A DNA stretch of 64,000 nucleotides from Woodsholea maritima DSM 17123. GTDB lineage: Bacteria; Pseudomonadota; Alphaproteobacteria; Caulobacterales; Maricaulaceae. Positions 35,330 through 43,863 of this stretch are shown one piece after another; position 1 is the first letter of the stretch; each line of letters opens with the position of its first letter. The notes under the pieces were generated by a model that saw only the letters and a program-made list of their open reading frames with translations, did no database searches and was not told where the DNA came from. Made by a program: the position numbers and the translations under genes. Where the stretch lies: assembly GCF_000382325.1 (NCBI RefSeq), contig NZ_KB908058.1:186001-250000 (forward strand). The letters are read 5' to 3'.

Positions 35330-36030
35330 CGGGCTTTGCCTGGATGAAGAAGCTTGCGCCCAAAGGGCGCGAGCTTCGCCGTCAGGGGGCGGGATATGGC
35401 ATTTTTTCGCCGCGTTCCCGGCGGGCCTTAGTGATGATTGATCCTCAAGACATCGAAGTCGCACAAAGTGCGCACTGGCTGATGGTGCAGGGCGAAGGCT
35501 TGGCCCTCAGCGCGAAGGGGCGTGCGCAGCTTGCTAAGATCGGTAAGGAGACTGTAACCGTCGATATTCTTGATGACCAAGGCCGTTGGGCAAAGGCGCA
35601 GCGTAAACCGGATTTTGGCGTGTTGAGCCGCTATTACTCGCCCTCCACCCCAGCCACGACCCTGTTAAATCGCGTGCAATTTGAAGCCGGTGAGCGTCTG
35701 CATGGCGATTATTATCGCTCCAGCCTAGCTCCCTCTATCACGCAAAACTGGCAAAGCTTTGGTGCGGGGCGTTCGCCCACTTACGCCGCTTCTGATCCGG
35801 GCGAGGGGGCATTGGCCGCTAAATCGCGGGTCATGCGTGCGCTTGAAGCGGTTGGGCCAAAGCTCGATCAGATTCTGATCGCCATGGTGATCCGCGAGTT
35901 AAGCTTGGAGGGGGCCGAGCGCCATTTAAGCTGGCCGCGCCATGCGGCGCGCTTTGCGCTGCCTTTGGCGCTCGATCGCCTGGCCCATCACTATGGGCTG
36001 ATCACCCCTCAACGGGCATCTGCGTTTTAG
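35326..36030 (+). CDS. DUF6456 protein
   Basis: A 234-residue soluble protein. GTG 35326 overlaps the preceding stop (GTGA) and has CAGGA upstream; ATG 35344 is an alternative. The first ~100 residues are compact and basic. The C-terminal half has LLNRVQFEAGERLHGDYYRSS, a VGPKLDQILIAMVIRE helix and RFALPLALDRLAHHYGL, the DUF6456 pattern, which looks like a helix-turn-helix DNA-binding domain. It is translationally coupled to the DnaA domain-IV gene. Function unknown; DNA binding is inferred. It converges on sufE, the stops overlapping by three bases. Confidence 0.82.
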   Translation: MTGFAWMKKLAPKGRELRRQGAGYGIFSPRSRRALVMIDPQDIEVAQSAHWLMVQGEGLALSAKGRAQLAKIGKETVTVDILDDQGRWAKAQRKPDFGVLSRYYSPSTPATTLLNRVQFEAGERLHGDYYRSSLAPSITQNWQSFGAGRSPTYAASDPGEGALAAKSRVMRALEAVGPKLDQILIAMVIRELSLEGAERHLSWPRHAARFALPLALDRLAHHYGLITPQRASAF

Positions 36031-36449
36031 GCGGCGACCGCCGCCTTCAGACGCGCGACCATAGAGGCCAAACCATTTGAGCGCTGGGGTGAGAGATGTT
36101 CAGCCAAGCCGATGGCGTTTAAAACGCTTTGCGCATCGACCGCGCGGGCCGCTTCAATCGGTCGCTGATCATAGAGCCGGATCAACAGCGCAACCAGGCC
36201 CTTGACGATGTGGGCATCGCTGTCGCCGCGCACATTCAGCACGCCATCGTGCAGCGTGTAAACCAGCCAGACCTGGCTGGTGCAGCCATGAACCTTGCTG
36301 GCTTCATTCTTCTCATGATCCGCAAGAGGCGCTAAATCTTTTCCCAAATCAATGAGATAACGGTAGCGCTCTTCCCAGTCCCCTAAGAAGTCAAACTCCT
36401 CGATCAGGTCTTGGATATCACTGTTCAGCTGGTCGATTGATGTGCTCAT
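36027..36449 (-). CDS. sufE: SufE-family sulfur acceptor protein
   Basis: A 140-residue cytoplasmic protein that takes persulfide from the cysteine desulfurase SufS for iron-sulfur cluster assembly. The catalytic cysteine is in KVHGCTSQVWLVY (residues ~53-65), and the rest fits SufE: WEERYRYLIDLGKDLAPL and AHIVKGLVALLIRLYDQR, with a LSPQRSNGLASMVARLK tail. Length is typical. No other suf genes are near. It is convergent with the DUF6456 gene. Confidence 0.93.
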   Translation of the reverse strand: MSTSIDQLNSDIQDLIEEFDFLGDWEERYRYLIDLGKDLAPLADHEKNEASKVHGCTSQVWLVYTLHDGVLNVRGDSDAHIVKGLVALLIRLYDQRPIEAARAVDAQSVLNAIGLAEHLSPQRSNGLASMVARLKAAVAA

Positions 36450-36480
36450 AGGGGGGAGGTAGCTCCCTCACGCGCACATG

Positions 36481-36508
36481 ACAAGGCCAGGCTTTCACCT
36501 GGCCTTGT
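36481..36508 (-). terminator. Hairpin downstream of the small membrane protein gene
   Basis: An 11-bp perfect stem (ACAAGGCCAGG and its complement) with a CTTTCA loop. It lies ahead of sufE and after the gene ending at 36532, so it probably ends that transcript. Confidence 0.6.
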
Positions 36509-36531
36509 AAGTTTAAGTCTGGAGAGGCGTT

Positions 36532-36846
36532 TTAGTCAGGCTGGCGCGGGGCATCCATGTGGTCATTCAATGCGGTTTCGACCTTGTTGAGGGTATACCC
36601 CCCAAAGAAACCCGCGAAATCGGAAAACTCGCTGAGGACAGAGCACAGCTCGCGATGATCATCACAGGCGGGCTGGCTTTCAATGTCGGGGATGTCAATC
36701 TCGCGCAGCTGCGCCCCGATCTGATCTACGGGAACGTCGGATCGTGCTAATACGCTCTCGGACATGTAAAAATCCGCAGGCATAAAAGCGCTGACCACAC
36801 CGATCCAGAAAAGGGCTGTGAGCAAAAATCTCATAAACCGCATCAT
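36532..36846 (-). CDS. Small membrane/exported protein, DUF5330-like
   Basis: A 104-residue protein from ATG 36846, with a near-equivalent ATG at 36843. A longer frame up to 36957 has no site and an unlikely N-terminus. It starts with a basic, hydrophobic segment (MRFLLTALFWIGVVSAFMPADF), typical of DUF5330 proteins of alphaproteobacteria, then a polar domain with two cysteines (ACDDHRELC). The C-terminal FAGFFGGYTLNKVETALNDHM looks amphipathic. Function unknown. The family call is by resemblance only. Confidence 0.62.
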   Translation of the reverse strand: MMRFMRFLLTALFWIGVVSAFMPADFYMSESVLARSDVPVDQIGAQLREIDIPDIESQPACDDHRELCSVLSEFSDFAGFFGGYTLNKVETALNDHMDAPRQPD

Positions 36847-36989
36847 CCCAACTAAGCTTCCCCTAAGAAGCAAGAATGACGCTAACTTAAATAGGGCTCC
36901 AGGACCATCAAAACCAAGATTAAGCGTTAAAAATGTCTTAAAGCTGGACGGGACCAAGCAAAAAGCTCAATCCCGTCAAGGTGTGCGTT

Positions 36990-38132
36990 CTAATTTGATA
37001 CAGTAGATGTATTAGTGTTACTTTCAATCTCACGCGATGCGCTTAAGCATAGGGCGACATCATGAAGGGCATGCTGCGAGATACAGAAACTGTCTTCGTA
37101 TTTAAAGTGACCGGCGGCCACACACTGGGTCAGTTGTAACCGCGCCCAGTTAATACAACGCTCGACACGCGGATCAGACAGCATCGCGTCCAGGGTTGCG
37201 GGGTCTGTATCCCGAATGGCTTGCAGCGCGGCCACGGTCAAAATCCGCCCAATGCGATGTTCATCCGGGGCCAGCTGCGCTTGCCCCACGGTGAGGGTCA
37301 AGGTGGGGCTGGCTTGGGCGGCCATCTCTTCGCGTTGACGCAAGAGAAGCGCGCTAACGGCACCATTATGACGGGCGGCGGCGGGGGCTTGGGTGCGGGT
37401 TGCGGCGGCCAATTCAGGATCGGTGGGCGCGGCGCGCACTTGGTCACCCAAGCTGAAATCGGCACTGACGCGCGAGGATGCCGTTTCTAAGGATGACAAA
37501 CGGTCTTGGCGATCACGGGCACGGCGTTGCGCCCAGCTTTGCGCCTGGAGATCATAGGCGGCTTCGCGATAGCGATCCGCGGCGAGGCTGATGCGCTCAC
37601 TATCTTGGGCGAGGGCGGAGAAAACCGTGTCCGAGGCGTCATCCGCGCCGGTAAACCCTGTGACATAGATCGGATCATGGGTCAGGGCCTCTACGGCAAC
37701 CTGCGGACCATAATAATCGGCAACCGCGCGTACATCATCCAAGAATTCTGGAAATTGTTGTGCCACCAGAGCGGCATAGGCGATGTGAGCGTCGGCCAAG
37801 GCATCATCTTTATAATAGGCCACCAGGCTATCCATGACGGCATCAAGATCTGCGCCTGAACGGAGCTCGCGGATCTGGGCGGCCTCAACATCACCGTGGA
37901 AGGCGGCATAGGTCTCTGCACGGGTAAATAAGGGTGTGCCTTCTAAAGCGATGTCATTATGTTCGCCATCGCGCAGCGCTAAGACCGGTGTGGTGTTGGC
38001 GTTTTCGTTAAGGGCTTCGGCTCCCTCTTGGGTCATGCCCGTGTCAGAGGTGGCTGGTGTTGGATCGTTTGTCGCCGGGGCACTGACTTGCAGTGCAGCC
38101 GTACAAAGCAGGCATGCCCAAAGACTTGGCAT
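36990..38132 (-). CDS. Secreted hypothetical protein with a cysteine-rich C-terminal domain
   Basis: A 380-residue protein with a signal peptide (MPSLWACLLCTAALQVSA) followed by a Thr/Pro-rich linker. The body is largely helical and rich in Ala, Asp and Arg. A C-terminal block from ~residue 330 has four regularly spaced cysteines (ERCINWARLQLTQCV, SFCISQHALHDVALCLS) that could form disulfides in the periplasm. I recognise no named family. It is upstream of the DUF5330-like gene on the same strand and divergent from the histidine kinase gene. Confidence 0.72.
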   Translation of the reverse strand: MPSLWACLLCTAALQVSAPATNDPTPATSDTGMTQEGAEALNENANTTPVLALRDGEHNDIALEGTPLFTRAETYAAFHGDVEAAQIRELRSGADLDAVMDSLVAYYKDDALADAHIAYAALVAQQFPEFLDDVRAVADYYGPQVAVEALTHDPIYVTGFTGADDASDTVFSALAQDSERISLAADRYREAAYDLQAQSWAQRRARDRQDRLSSLETASSRVSADFSLGDQVRAAPTDPELAAATRTQAPAAARHNGAVSALLLRQREEMAAQASPTLTLTVGQAQLAPDEHRIGRILTVAALQAIRDTDPATLDAMLSDPRVERCINWARLQLTQCVAAGHFKYEDSFCISQHALHDVALCLSASREIESNTNTSTVSN

Positions 38133-38323
38133 CTAATGAACCCTCGTTCTCGCTGTCCCCGCGTGCATCATAGCTGGAAAAAATTATTTGATCAGCCCTC
38201 TATATCGTCTTTTTCAGGAGTCTATAATTAAATCTCAAAATCGTGACGGCCTGTTCAAGGATTGTTAAGGGGAGCAGGCCAAGGTCCGGCAATATGTTGT
38301 CAAAGTGAGTCGGGTAGGGGCCA

Positions 38324-40123
38324 ATGGCCAAAACCATGCGTCGTGCATTTTTAACGATCGATCGGATCGGCGGACCAGTTGTTCATGCCGTTTGGCTGTG
38401 TGGTGTCATCGCGTCTGCGATTGCGCTGCATCAAAGCCAAGCCTTGAGTATGAATGCGATTTGTGGCTGGGCGGCACTGGCCTTACCGGGCCTGGTGGGC
38501 CTGGGTTTGTCATCACGCCTGAATGCGGATAGTCGCCGCTTCTTATTGACATTGAGCTGGGTCATTCCGGTCTTCGCGGCCACGGCGGCCTTTGGCGGGG
38601 CGTTAAGCCCGGCGGCCTTTATCTTCCTGGCAGGGCCTGCGGCAATGGCGGCGGCCGGACGGCGCAGCGCCGTGATCCCTTCGGCGATCACCAATGTGAC
38701 GGCCTTTGCGATCCTGGGCGTGTTGAGCCTGACGCAAATCTCAGCCCAACCGTTTAGCGATCATTTGCTCAGCCCTGTACCGGCCTTATCCTTGGCGGGC
38801 TTCTTTGCCATTGCGTTGATCTTTGCCGGTCTGCGCGCCAGCTTGCGTTTGGATCGCACCCGCGATGCGGCCAAGGCCCTACAGCCTGTTGCCCATGCTT
38901 TTGAATGTGCTCCGGCCGCGCTGGTGGCTTGTGATGGCGAAGGCAAGGTGATCGCGGCTTCGCGCGCGGTGCGTGCGCTGGTGCCCGGTGCTCCGCGCAA
39001 TCTGGAGGGTCTACCGATTGAAGGCTTCGCCTTTGGTGAGGAAGACAGCTCGAAAATCCTGCAAGGGCTGTCTCAAGTGCATATGAGCGGGCGCTTCACC
39101 TTTTCTGTGCGTTCCGGCGACGGTCAACGCTCGCCGATCTTTGCGCGCAGTGCGGCGAGCCCAGAAGGCACGGTTCTCCATCTGCATGGCGGTGCGCCCG
39201 ATCAAAGCTATATTGATAGCTTGAAGGCGGAACGTGATGAGGCGGTGGCCGCCAATCACGCCAAGTCCGATTTCCTGGCCTCAGTCAGTCACGAGCTGCG
39301 CACGCCGTTGAATGCCATTATCGGCTTTTCCGATGTGATGAAGTCACGCTTGTTCGGGCCTTTGCCTGCGCGCTATGCCGAATATGCCGAGCTGATCCAT
39401 GAGAGCGGGTGTCATTTGCTGGAGCTGATCGGCGATGTGCTGGACATGTCCAAGATCGAGGCTGACCGCTATGAGCTGACCTTGGAGAACTTCGATGCGC
39501 GCGATGTGGTAGAGACCTGCGCCAAGCTGGTGCGCCTGCGCGCTGAAGATAAAGGCCTCATGTTAAGCGTCGATACCGGCGATCAGGACTTGATCGTCAA
39601 TGCAGACCGCAAGGCCGTGCGCCAGATCTTGTTAAACCTTCTGTCGAATGCCGTGAAATTCACCCCCGATGGCGGTGCCGTGGCCGTGATGGCGCGTGCG
39701 CAAGGTGATGAATTTGTGCTGGCCGTGGGCGATAGCGGTGTCGGCATCAGTGCCGATGAAATCGACAAGCTGGGTCAGCCGTATCAGCAGGCCCGCTCCG
39801 CCATTGAAAATGGTGAACGCGGTACCGGGTTGGGGCTTTCCTTGGTGCGCGCCTTGGCCGAGATGCATGGCGGCTTGATGGATATTCAAAGTGAGCGTTA
39901 TCAGGGCACAACAGTGACGGTGCGCTTGCCGGTGCTCAGCGGTCCCCAGCCCAACCGTCGTCCGGACGAGGATGAAGACACGCTGGCGGTGCACTCTCAA
40001 ATCCGCCGCGCGCAAGAAGCCGGTCAGCACATCGCGCAAGCGAGCGCACAGGCGAGCAATCAAAACAAAACAGAGTTCGACGGGGCGAGTGTTGTGAGCC
40101 TTAATCAGCGCATCGCCAGCTAA
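38324..40123 (+). CDS. divJ: DivJ-like sensor histidine kinase
   Basis: A 599-residue membrane kinase. The N-terminal ~190 residues hold about six hydrophobic helices. A PAS-like region follows (~200-300), then the HisKA domain with the phosphorylated His323 in FLASVSHELRTPLNAIIGFS. The subsequent DHp sequence SRLFGPLPARYAEYAELIHES is characteristic of the DivJ/PleC family that acts on DivK. ATPase boxes are NLLSNAVKFT, VGDSGVGIS and GERGTGLGLSL. Caulobacter DivJ has 597 residues and the same layout, so orthology is likely but not proved. It would phosphorylate DivK to control the CtrA cell-cycle pathway. Monocistronic, with a terminator after. Confidence 0.75.
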   Translation: MAKTMRRAFLTIDRIGGPVVHAVWLCGVIASAIALHQSQALSMNAICGWAALALPGLVGLGLSSRLNADSRRFLLTLSWVIPVFAATAAFGGALSPAAFIFLAGPAAMAAAGRRSAVIPSAITNVTAFAILGVLSLTQISAQPFSDHLLSPVPALSLAGFFAIALIFAGLRASLRLDRTRDAAKALQPVAHAFECAPAALVACDGEGKVIAASRAVRALVPGAPRNLEGLPIEGFAFGEEDSSKILQGLSQVHMSGRFTFSVRSGDGQRSPIFARSAASPEGTVLHLHGGAPDQSYIDSLKAERDEAVAANHAKSDFLASVSHELRTPLNAIIGFSDVMKSRLFGPLPARYAEYAELIHESGCHLLELIGDVLDMSKIEADRYELTLENFDARDVVETCAKLVRLRAEDKGLMLSVDTGDQDLIVNADRKAVRQILLNLLSNAVKFTPDGGAVAVMARAQGDEFVLAVGDSGVGISADEIDKLGQPYQQARSAIENGERGTGLGLSLVRALAEMHGGLMDIQSERYQGTTVTVRLPVLSGPQPNRRPDEDEDTLAVHSQIRRAQEAGQHIAQASAQASNQNKTEFDGASVVSLNQRIAS

Positions 40124-40143
40124 GTTTCTTACAGATGATGAGG

Positions 40144-40176
40144 AAGGCCCCGGGCATAGTCCGGGGCTTTTTTTGT
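40144..40176 (+). terminator. Intrinsic terminator of the kinase gene
   Basis: AAGGCCCCGG and CCGGGGCTT form a short GC stem around GCATAGT, followed by seven T residues. Confidence 0.85.
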
Positions 40177-40427
40177 TCGCTTTGCTCTGAATTATTGTGC
40201 CACTCCGGATGAAGAGCATGTGCTCGCCTACGTGCGGGGGAGCTGACTGAGGGGGCATAGATCCCGGATCTCACTCTCGTTCGTCCGGGAACCCGGTTGA
40301 GAGTTGCCTCTACGCGGCCCCGGACTTGATCCGGGGTCCATCGACCCCAGAGGGGTCGCAAGCGCGAACGCGCGTCCGCAGCGAAGCGAGGATTGGGATA
40401 ACTGGGCGATCAGCCCGCAAGCGCAAA

Positions 40428-40458
40428 TGTCCTCAAATAGCCGACAGGCGATAGGACA
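40428..40458. repeat. Covarying hairpin element, copy 1
   Basis: Outer stem TGTCCT/AGGACA, loop segment CAAATA, inner stem GCC/GGC closed by GACA. Confidence 0.75.
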
Positions 40459-40527
40459 AATAAAAAGTGCGCGCCCGCAGCGAAGCGAGGATTGGGATAA
40501 CTGGGCGATCAGCCGGCAAGGACGACC

Positions 40528-40556
40528 GCCCTCAAGTAGGCGACAGCCGTTAGGGC
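40528..40556. repeat. Covarying hairpin element, copy 2
   Basis: Outer stem GCCCT/AGGGC, loop segment CAAGTA, inner stem flipped to GGC/GCC, closed by GACA. Confidence 0.75.
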
Positions 40557-40698
40557 ATTAAAGAGATGCCGCCCGCAGCGTAAGCGAGGACTTTTCAAGA
40601 AGCTGTCACCCCAAACTTGATTTGGGGTCCATGAAATTAACGCCTCCCACTCAGGGAAGAGATAAATCAACAAAACTTGTCATCCCGGGCAAGCGTTA

Positions 40699-40727
40699 GC
40701 GCTCAAGTAGCCGATAGGCGGTAGCGC
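40699..40727. repeat. Covarying hairpin element, copy 3
   Basis: Outer stem GCGCT/AGCGC, loop segment CAAGTA, inner stem GCC/GGC closed by GATA. It lies between CCCGG-type arms of a larger palindrome (TCATCCCGGG on the left, CCCGGGAT on the right). Confidence 0.75.
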
Positions 40728-40911
40728 ACAACAAAGCCCGACCCGGGATCTCCTGAGTTTGCCTATAAGGGAGATAGATCCCGGATCAAGTCCGGGATGA
40801 CAGTATTCATTGATAAGCTCAGAAAAAAAACGCCCCTAAGGTCCTGACGGACCAATTCCCCCGCTGCGCAGGGGAGGAGAAGAACGGGCCATAATGAGGA
40901 AAGACCGTATT

Positions 40912-41829
40912 TCAATTCATCGCGGCATCAAGGAAATCAATCGCGGCGCGAAGCTCACCGACTTCTAGCCAGATATCCTGGTCACGCCGTCCGTCTTGGC
41001 CATAAAGCTCAACCTTGACCCCTTCGCGCGGATCGAGCCCGGCGAGGCGCTGCAAGGTATCATCGGGAAAACGAAAGCTGTAGACCTGGGGCATGGCCTC
41101 GGGCGCGGGCGCTTCGCCGTTTTCTGAGATGGGGTAGGCGGTTAAAGGGCCCATCATGCGAGCTGAGGCCCAGATGCGGGTTTGCGCCTGTGGGGGTGGG
41201 CCATAGCTGGCCAATACCTGCCCGCCGGGCGGCTGTAATATTCCGCCAGCAGTGGCATCATAGGGCCCTTGAGAGCGCGAGGTGTCGCGTAAAACCAAGG
41301 CCGCGCCGGTCATTTGCGTCTGCGTCCGCCCGGTCAGCAAAATGCCATCGCCGTCATCGGTGAAGGCCAGACCAAAGCGGGCTTGCGCCTGGGGCAGGGT
41401 CTGATAAAGCGCCCATCCGCCCAGATCCAGGCGATTGCGATCTGCGGTCCAGCTCTGCACCCGGCCGTCGAATTGCCATTGGCGCATGGTGAGATACCCT
41501 GCGAAAGCCTGGCGAATATGTTCGGCGGCGGCCTGAATATCGGGATGATTACAATCGGCGCGGATCGCGGCGCGGCGCGCGCGGACCAGCTCTTCATCCA
41601 GCTGGCTTTGCCGAACCCCGGTGCGCATCAAGGTGGCGCTGGCTTGGCGTAGGCCCGCCTCTAGGGAGCGACGCTCACGCGCATTGAACAGATGACAGCT
41701 CTCATCCAGCGCCAAAGCTTCGGCGCGATCGACAAAGGCGACATCGGCGCGCGCGGCTTGGGCCTGGGCCGAAGTAGGAAGGCTCGCTCCGATCAGAAGC
41801 GCAAGGGGAAGGGCATAGCGATAAACCAT
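40912..41829 (-). CDS. Exported hypothetical protein paired with a BcsB-like gene
   Basis: A 305-residue protein with a signal peptide (YALPLALLIGASLPTSAQAQ). The mature part begins with a helical, arginine-rich region containing two cysteines, in DESCHLF and IRADCNHPD (~residues 44 and 93), followed by a beta-rich domain. I recognise no named family. It starts 10 bp after the stop of the BcsB-like gene, so the two form an operon and probably act together in the periplasm. The 3' end borders repeat island A. Confidence 0.72.
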   Translation of the reverse strand: MVYRYALPLALLIGASLPTSAQAQAARADVAFVDRAEALALDESCHLFNARERRSLEAGLRQASATLMRTGVRQSQLDEELVRARRAAIRADCNHPDIQAAAEHIRQAFAGYLTMRQWQFDGRVQSWTADRNRLDLGGWALYQTLPQAQARFGLAFTDDGDGILLTGRTQTQMTGAALVLRDTSRSQGPYDATAGGILQPPGGQVLASYGPPPQAQTRIWASARMMGPLTAYPISENGEAPAPEAMPQVYSFRFPDDTLQRLAGLDPREGVKVELYGQDGRRDQDIWLEVGELRAAIDFLDAAMN

Positions 41830-41839
41830 GCCCCCTTGT

Positions 41840-43414
41840 TTAGACCGAAAGCTTTGATTTCCGGTTTACTGATGTGCCCATCAACAGCAAAAAGACAGAA
41901 AATGCAAACAGCCCTAACGCCAGCCAACGATCGTGCGCGCGCACAAAGCCGATCGCGGCCAGCGCGCTGGTGCGCGCGGTCATGCGTTCGCCAAAGGGGG
42001 TGACTTCGCGAATATCCCACAGGGCCGCGCGCCCGGAAAGGGAGGTCCACAGGCCATCATGGCGCGCCAGGCGCCGGGCCGCGCGGGCAAAGTCTGAGCC
42101 TTCAGGCGCGGCAAGCACGCCCATCCACCGCTGGGCATCTAAGCGATACAGCGCAGCGACACCGGTCAGGGGATCACGCTCTTCACTGAGATCATCGGCA
42201 TAGGCGCTGGAGCCGAAATGAAATTGGCGCCGTTCTGGATTACGATTTTCCGCCGCGTCAGTGGCCGCGCGCAATTCTGAGGGTGCCTGCGCCAGGAAGT
42301 GGCGGTCCAAACGATCAAGATCACCCAAGAACAGGATATTATGGGTAGAGGGTGCAGCCTTGGCATCGTCGCCATACCAAGCATAGACCCAGGCCTCACC
42401 GCCTGCCAAGGCGGCGCGCGCCAGCACGGACAGGGCCGCAATATGCGCGGCCTGCGTGTCGGTGGCGATCACCACGGCACTTTGCGCACCTTGGTTTTGG
42501 CTGAAGGGGGCAGCGCTGTGGGCAAAATCGGTCAGATCGCGTTGCAAGCTAGCCGTAAGCGGGCGCGTTTCGCCCAGGCTGGGTGCATTCAGCGCCAAGG
42601 CGGGCGTGAAAACGTCACCCTGTCCGCTGAATTGACGCGCCGCAAATAAACGGCTGGCATTGACAAGGCCCTCTAAAGTGGGCGCTTCGACAACCAGTGT
42701 ATGACCATCATTGAGGCGTAGGCGCGGGCCGGTTGCTTCGCTCGACAGAGCACTGCGGATAACAATTTCGGCCAGTTGGGGCTCTTCCACAAATACCGGC
42801 GCTTCGCCCATGCGCAGCGCCAAACCCTGGGCCAGCATGGCATCAATGATCAGGCGCTCACGCCCTGATACGTTTGTATCAAGGGCAATGCGGCGTGGGC
42901 CAGCGAAGTCTGACTTCATAGCGGCTTCAAAATCGCTCAGGCTGGCAAAATCTAAAATCGGCGTGGTGCTGACGCGTAAGCGGCTCGCGTCTTGTGAGAT
43001 GCGCCAGCCCTCGACGCCCTCTTCACCGGCGAAACTCAGGCGCAATGTGTTGGTGCCGGTCCGCAGAGCTTCGGAATAGAGGGTGAAGCGCGCTTCGAAG
43101 GTTTGTGCATGAGGGGAAAGCTCAATCGCACGCCCTTCATTGATCGCCACTGATAACACCCCGCCTGACGCGGTGCCCAGGGGTGAACCCTTCATGACGA
43201 GTTCAATACGGCTAGGGTCCGAACCGGGTGCGATAACAAAATCAACGCGGGCCGCTGGCGTGGTACTATCAATAACAAGGGGCGCGGTCGAACCGGTAAT
43301 CTCGCTCAGTGCGATATCTTCGGTGCGTTGGGTCTGGGCCTGCGTTAACCCTGAAAACCCCAAGGCCAGCGAAAAACCAGTGATGACACTCAGCGCAATT
43401 CGACGTATCGACAT
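41840..43414 (-). CDS. BcsB-like membrane-anchored periplasmic protein
   Basis: A 524-residue protein with a signal peptide (RRIALSVITGFSLALGFSGLTQAQ) and a single C-terminal membrane helix (WLALGLFAFSVFLLLMGTSV). The arrangement and order of beta-rich domains, including FTLYSEALRTGTNTLRLSF and TLVVEAPTLEGLVNASRLFA, resemble the cellulose synthase regulatory subunit BcsB, which guides glucan through the periplasm. No bcsA gene is adjacent, so the role is uncertain; it may belong to another polysaccharide system. ATG 43414 follows GGGGAG. A longer frame to 43465 is unlikely. Confidence 0.55.
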   Translation of the reverse strand: MSIRRIALSVITGFSLALGFSGLTQAQTQRTEDIALSEITGSTAPLVIDSTTPAARVDFVIAPGSDPSRIELVMKGSPLGTASGGVLSVAINEGRAIELSPHAQTFEARFTLYSEALRTGTNTLRLSFAGEEGVEGWRISQDASRLRVSTTPILDFASLSDFEAAMKSDFAGPRRIALDTNVSGRERLIIDAMLAQGLALRMGEAPVFVEEPQLAEIVIRSALSSEATGPRLRLNDGHTLVVEAPTLEGLVNASRLFAARQFSGQGDVFTPALALNAPSLGETRPLTASLQRDLTDFAHSAAPFSQNQGAQSAVVIATDTQAAHIAALSVLARAALAGGEAWVYAWYGDDAKAAPSTHNILFLGDLDRLDRHFLAQAPSELRAATDAAENRNPERRQFHFGSSAYADDLSEERDPLTGVAALYRLDAQRWMGVLAAPEGSDFARAARRLARHDGLWTSLSGRAALWDIREVTPFGERMTARTSALAAIGFVRAHDRWLALGLFAFSVFLLLMGTSVNRKSKLSV

Positions 43415-43470
43415 GAAACACTCCCCTGTCTTTAACGTCTTATTAAGCAATTGCCCGGCCATCAAGGATT

Positions 43471-43809
43471 ATGTTTGATCTCAAAACACAGATTTGGCTC
43501 GATGCCCTGCGCTGGCGGGCCGAAGCCGGGGGGGCCGCGTTTTATGTGATAAAGCGTGGAGATAGCGATTTTGGCAGCGTCTTGTTAAAGCGCCTGCGCG
43601 CCGACGGCATGGCCCTTCTCATGGCCCCAGGCTATGCGATGAGCGGCGAAAAAGTCTGGACATTTCCGCGGGGTGACGTCTGGATGGTAGAGCGTGAACT
43701 GGATCAATACATGACACGGCGCGCCGAGGATGATCGTGATCTATGGTTAATCGAGATTGCTGATCGCGAGGGGCACCATTATTTGACTGAACGGGTTGAG
43801 GTTTCTTAA
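43471..43809 (+). CDS. DUF1491 protein
   Basis: A 112-residue soluble protein of the alphaproteobacterial DUF1491 family. Recognised by the opening TQIWLDALRWRAEAGGAAFYVIKRGDSDFGSVLLK and the closing DLWLIEIADREGHHYL, with the central DVWMVERELDQYM. Function is unknown. It is divergent from the BcsB-like gene, with 56 bp between starts, and is followed by another small gene. Confidence 0.85.
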   Translation: MFDLKTQIWLDALRWRAEAGGAAFYVIKRGDSDFGSVLLKRLRADGMALLMAPGYAMSGEKVWTFPRGDVWMVERELDQYMTRRAEDDRDLWLIEIADREGHHYLTERVEVS

Positions 43810-43863
43810 CTCTGATCCGGTTTCATATGAGGCGTGAGCCGGGACAGTCAGGGAAAAGGGTTT

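Larger units (their letters stand above)
40371..40568. repeat. Tandem duplication of a 99-bp unit
   Basis: Bases 40371-40421 and 40470-40520 match over ~51 bp with two or three mismatches and a period of 99 bp. The rest of each unit carries one copy of the short hairpin element, much less conserved outside its paired positions. Confidence 0.85.
40180..40911. repeat. Intergenic repeat island A
   Basis: About 730 bp without a credible gene, built of several short repeats. Palindromes of the CCGGACTTGATCCGG type occur at 40318-40336, 40609-40627 and 40778-40798. A GC-rich module (CCCGCAGCGAAGCGAGG) occurs two times in full and once in part. Short hairpin elements are at 40428-40458, 40528-40556 and 40699-40727. 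Repeats of the same kinds recur at 49735-50100, so this is a genome-wide interspersed family. Short ORFs crossing the region are artefacts of the repeats. Confidence 0.85.

Noticed and set aside
40304-40561. 85-codon ORF across repeat island A
   Set aside because: It simply translates the tandem repeat, and the frame is not kept between repeat units in a gene-like way.
40371-40568. Possible CRISPR array
   Set aside because: Only two full repeats with a 99-bp period, repeats too long and followed by hairpin elements that are related to each other rather than unique spacers; no cas genes.
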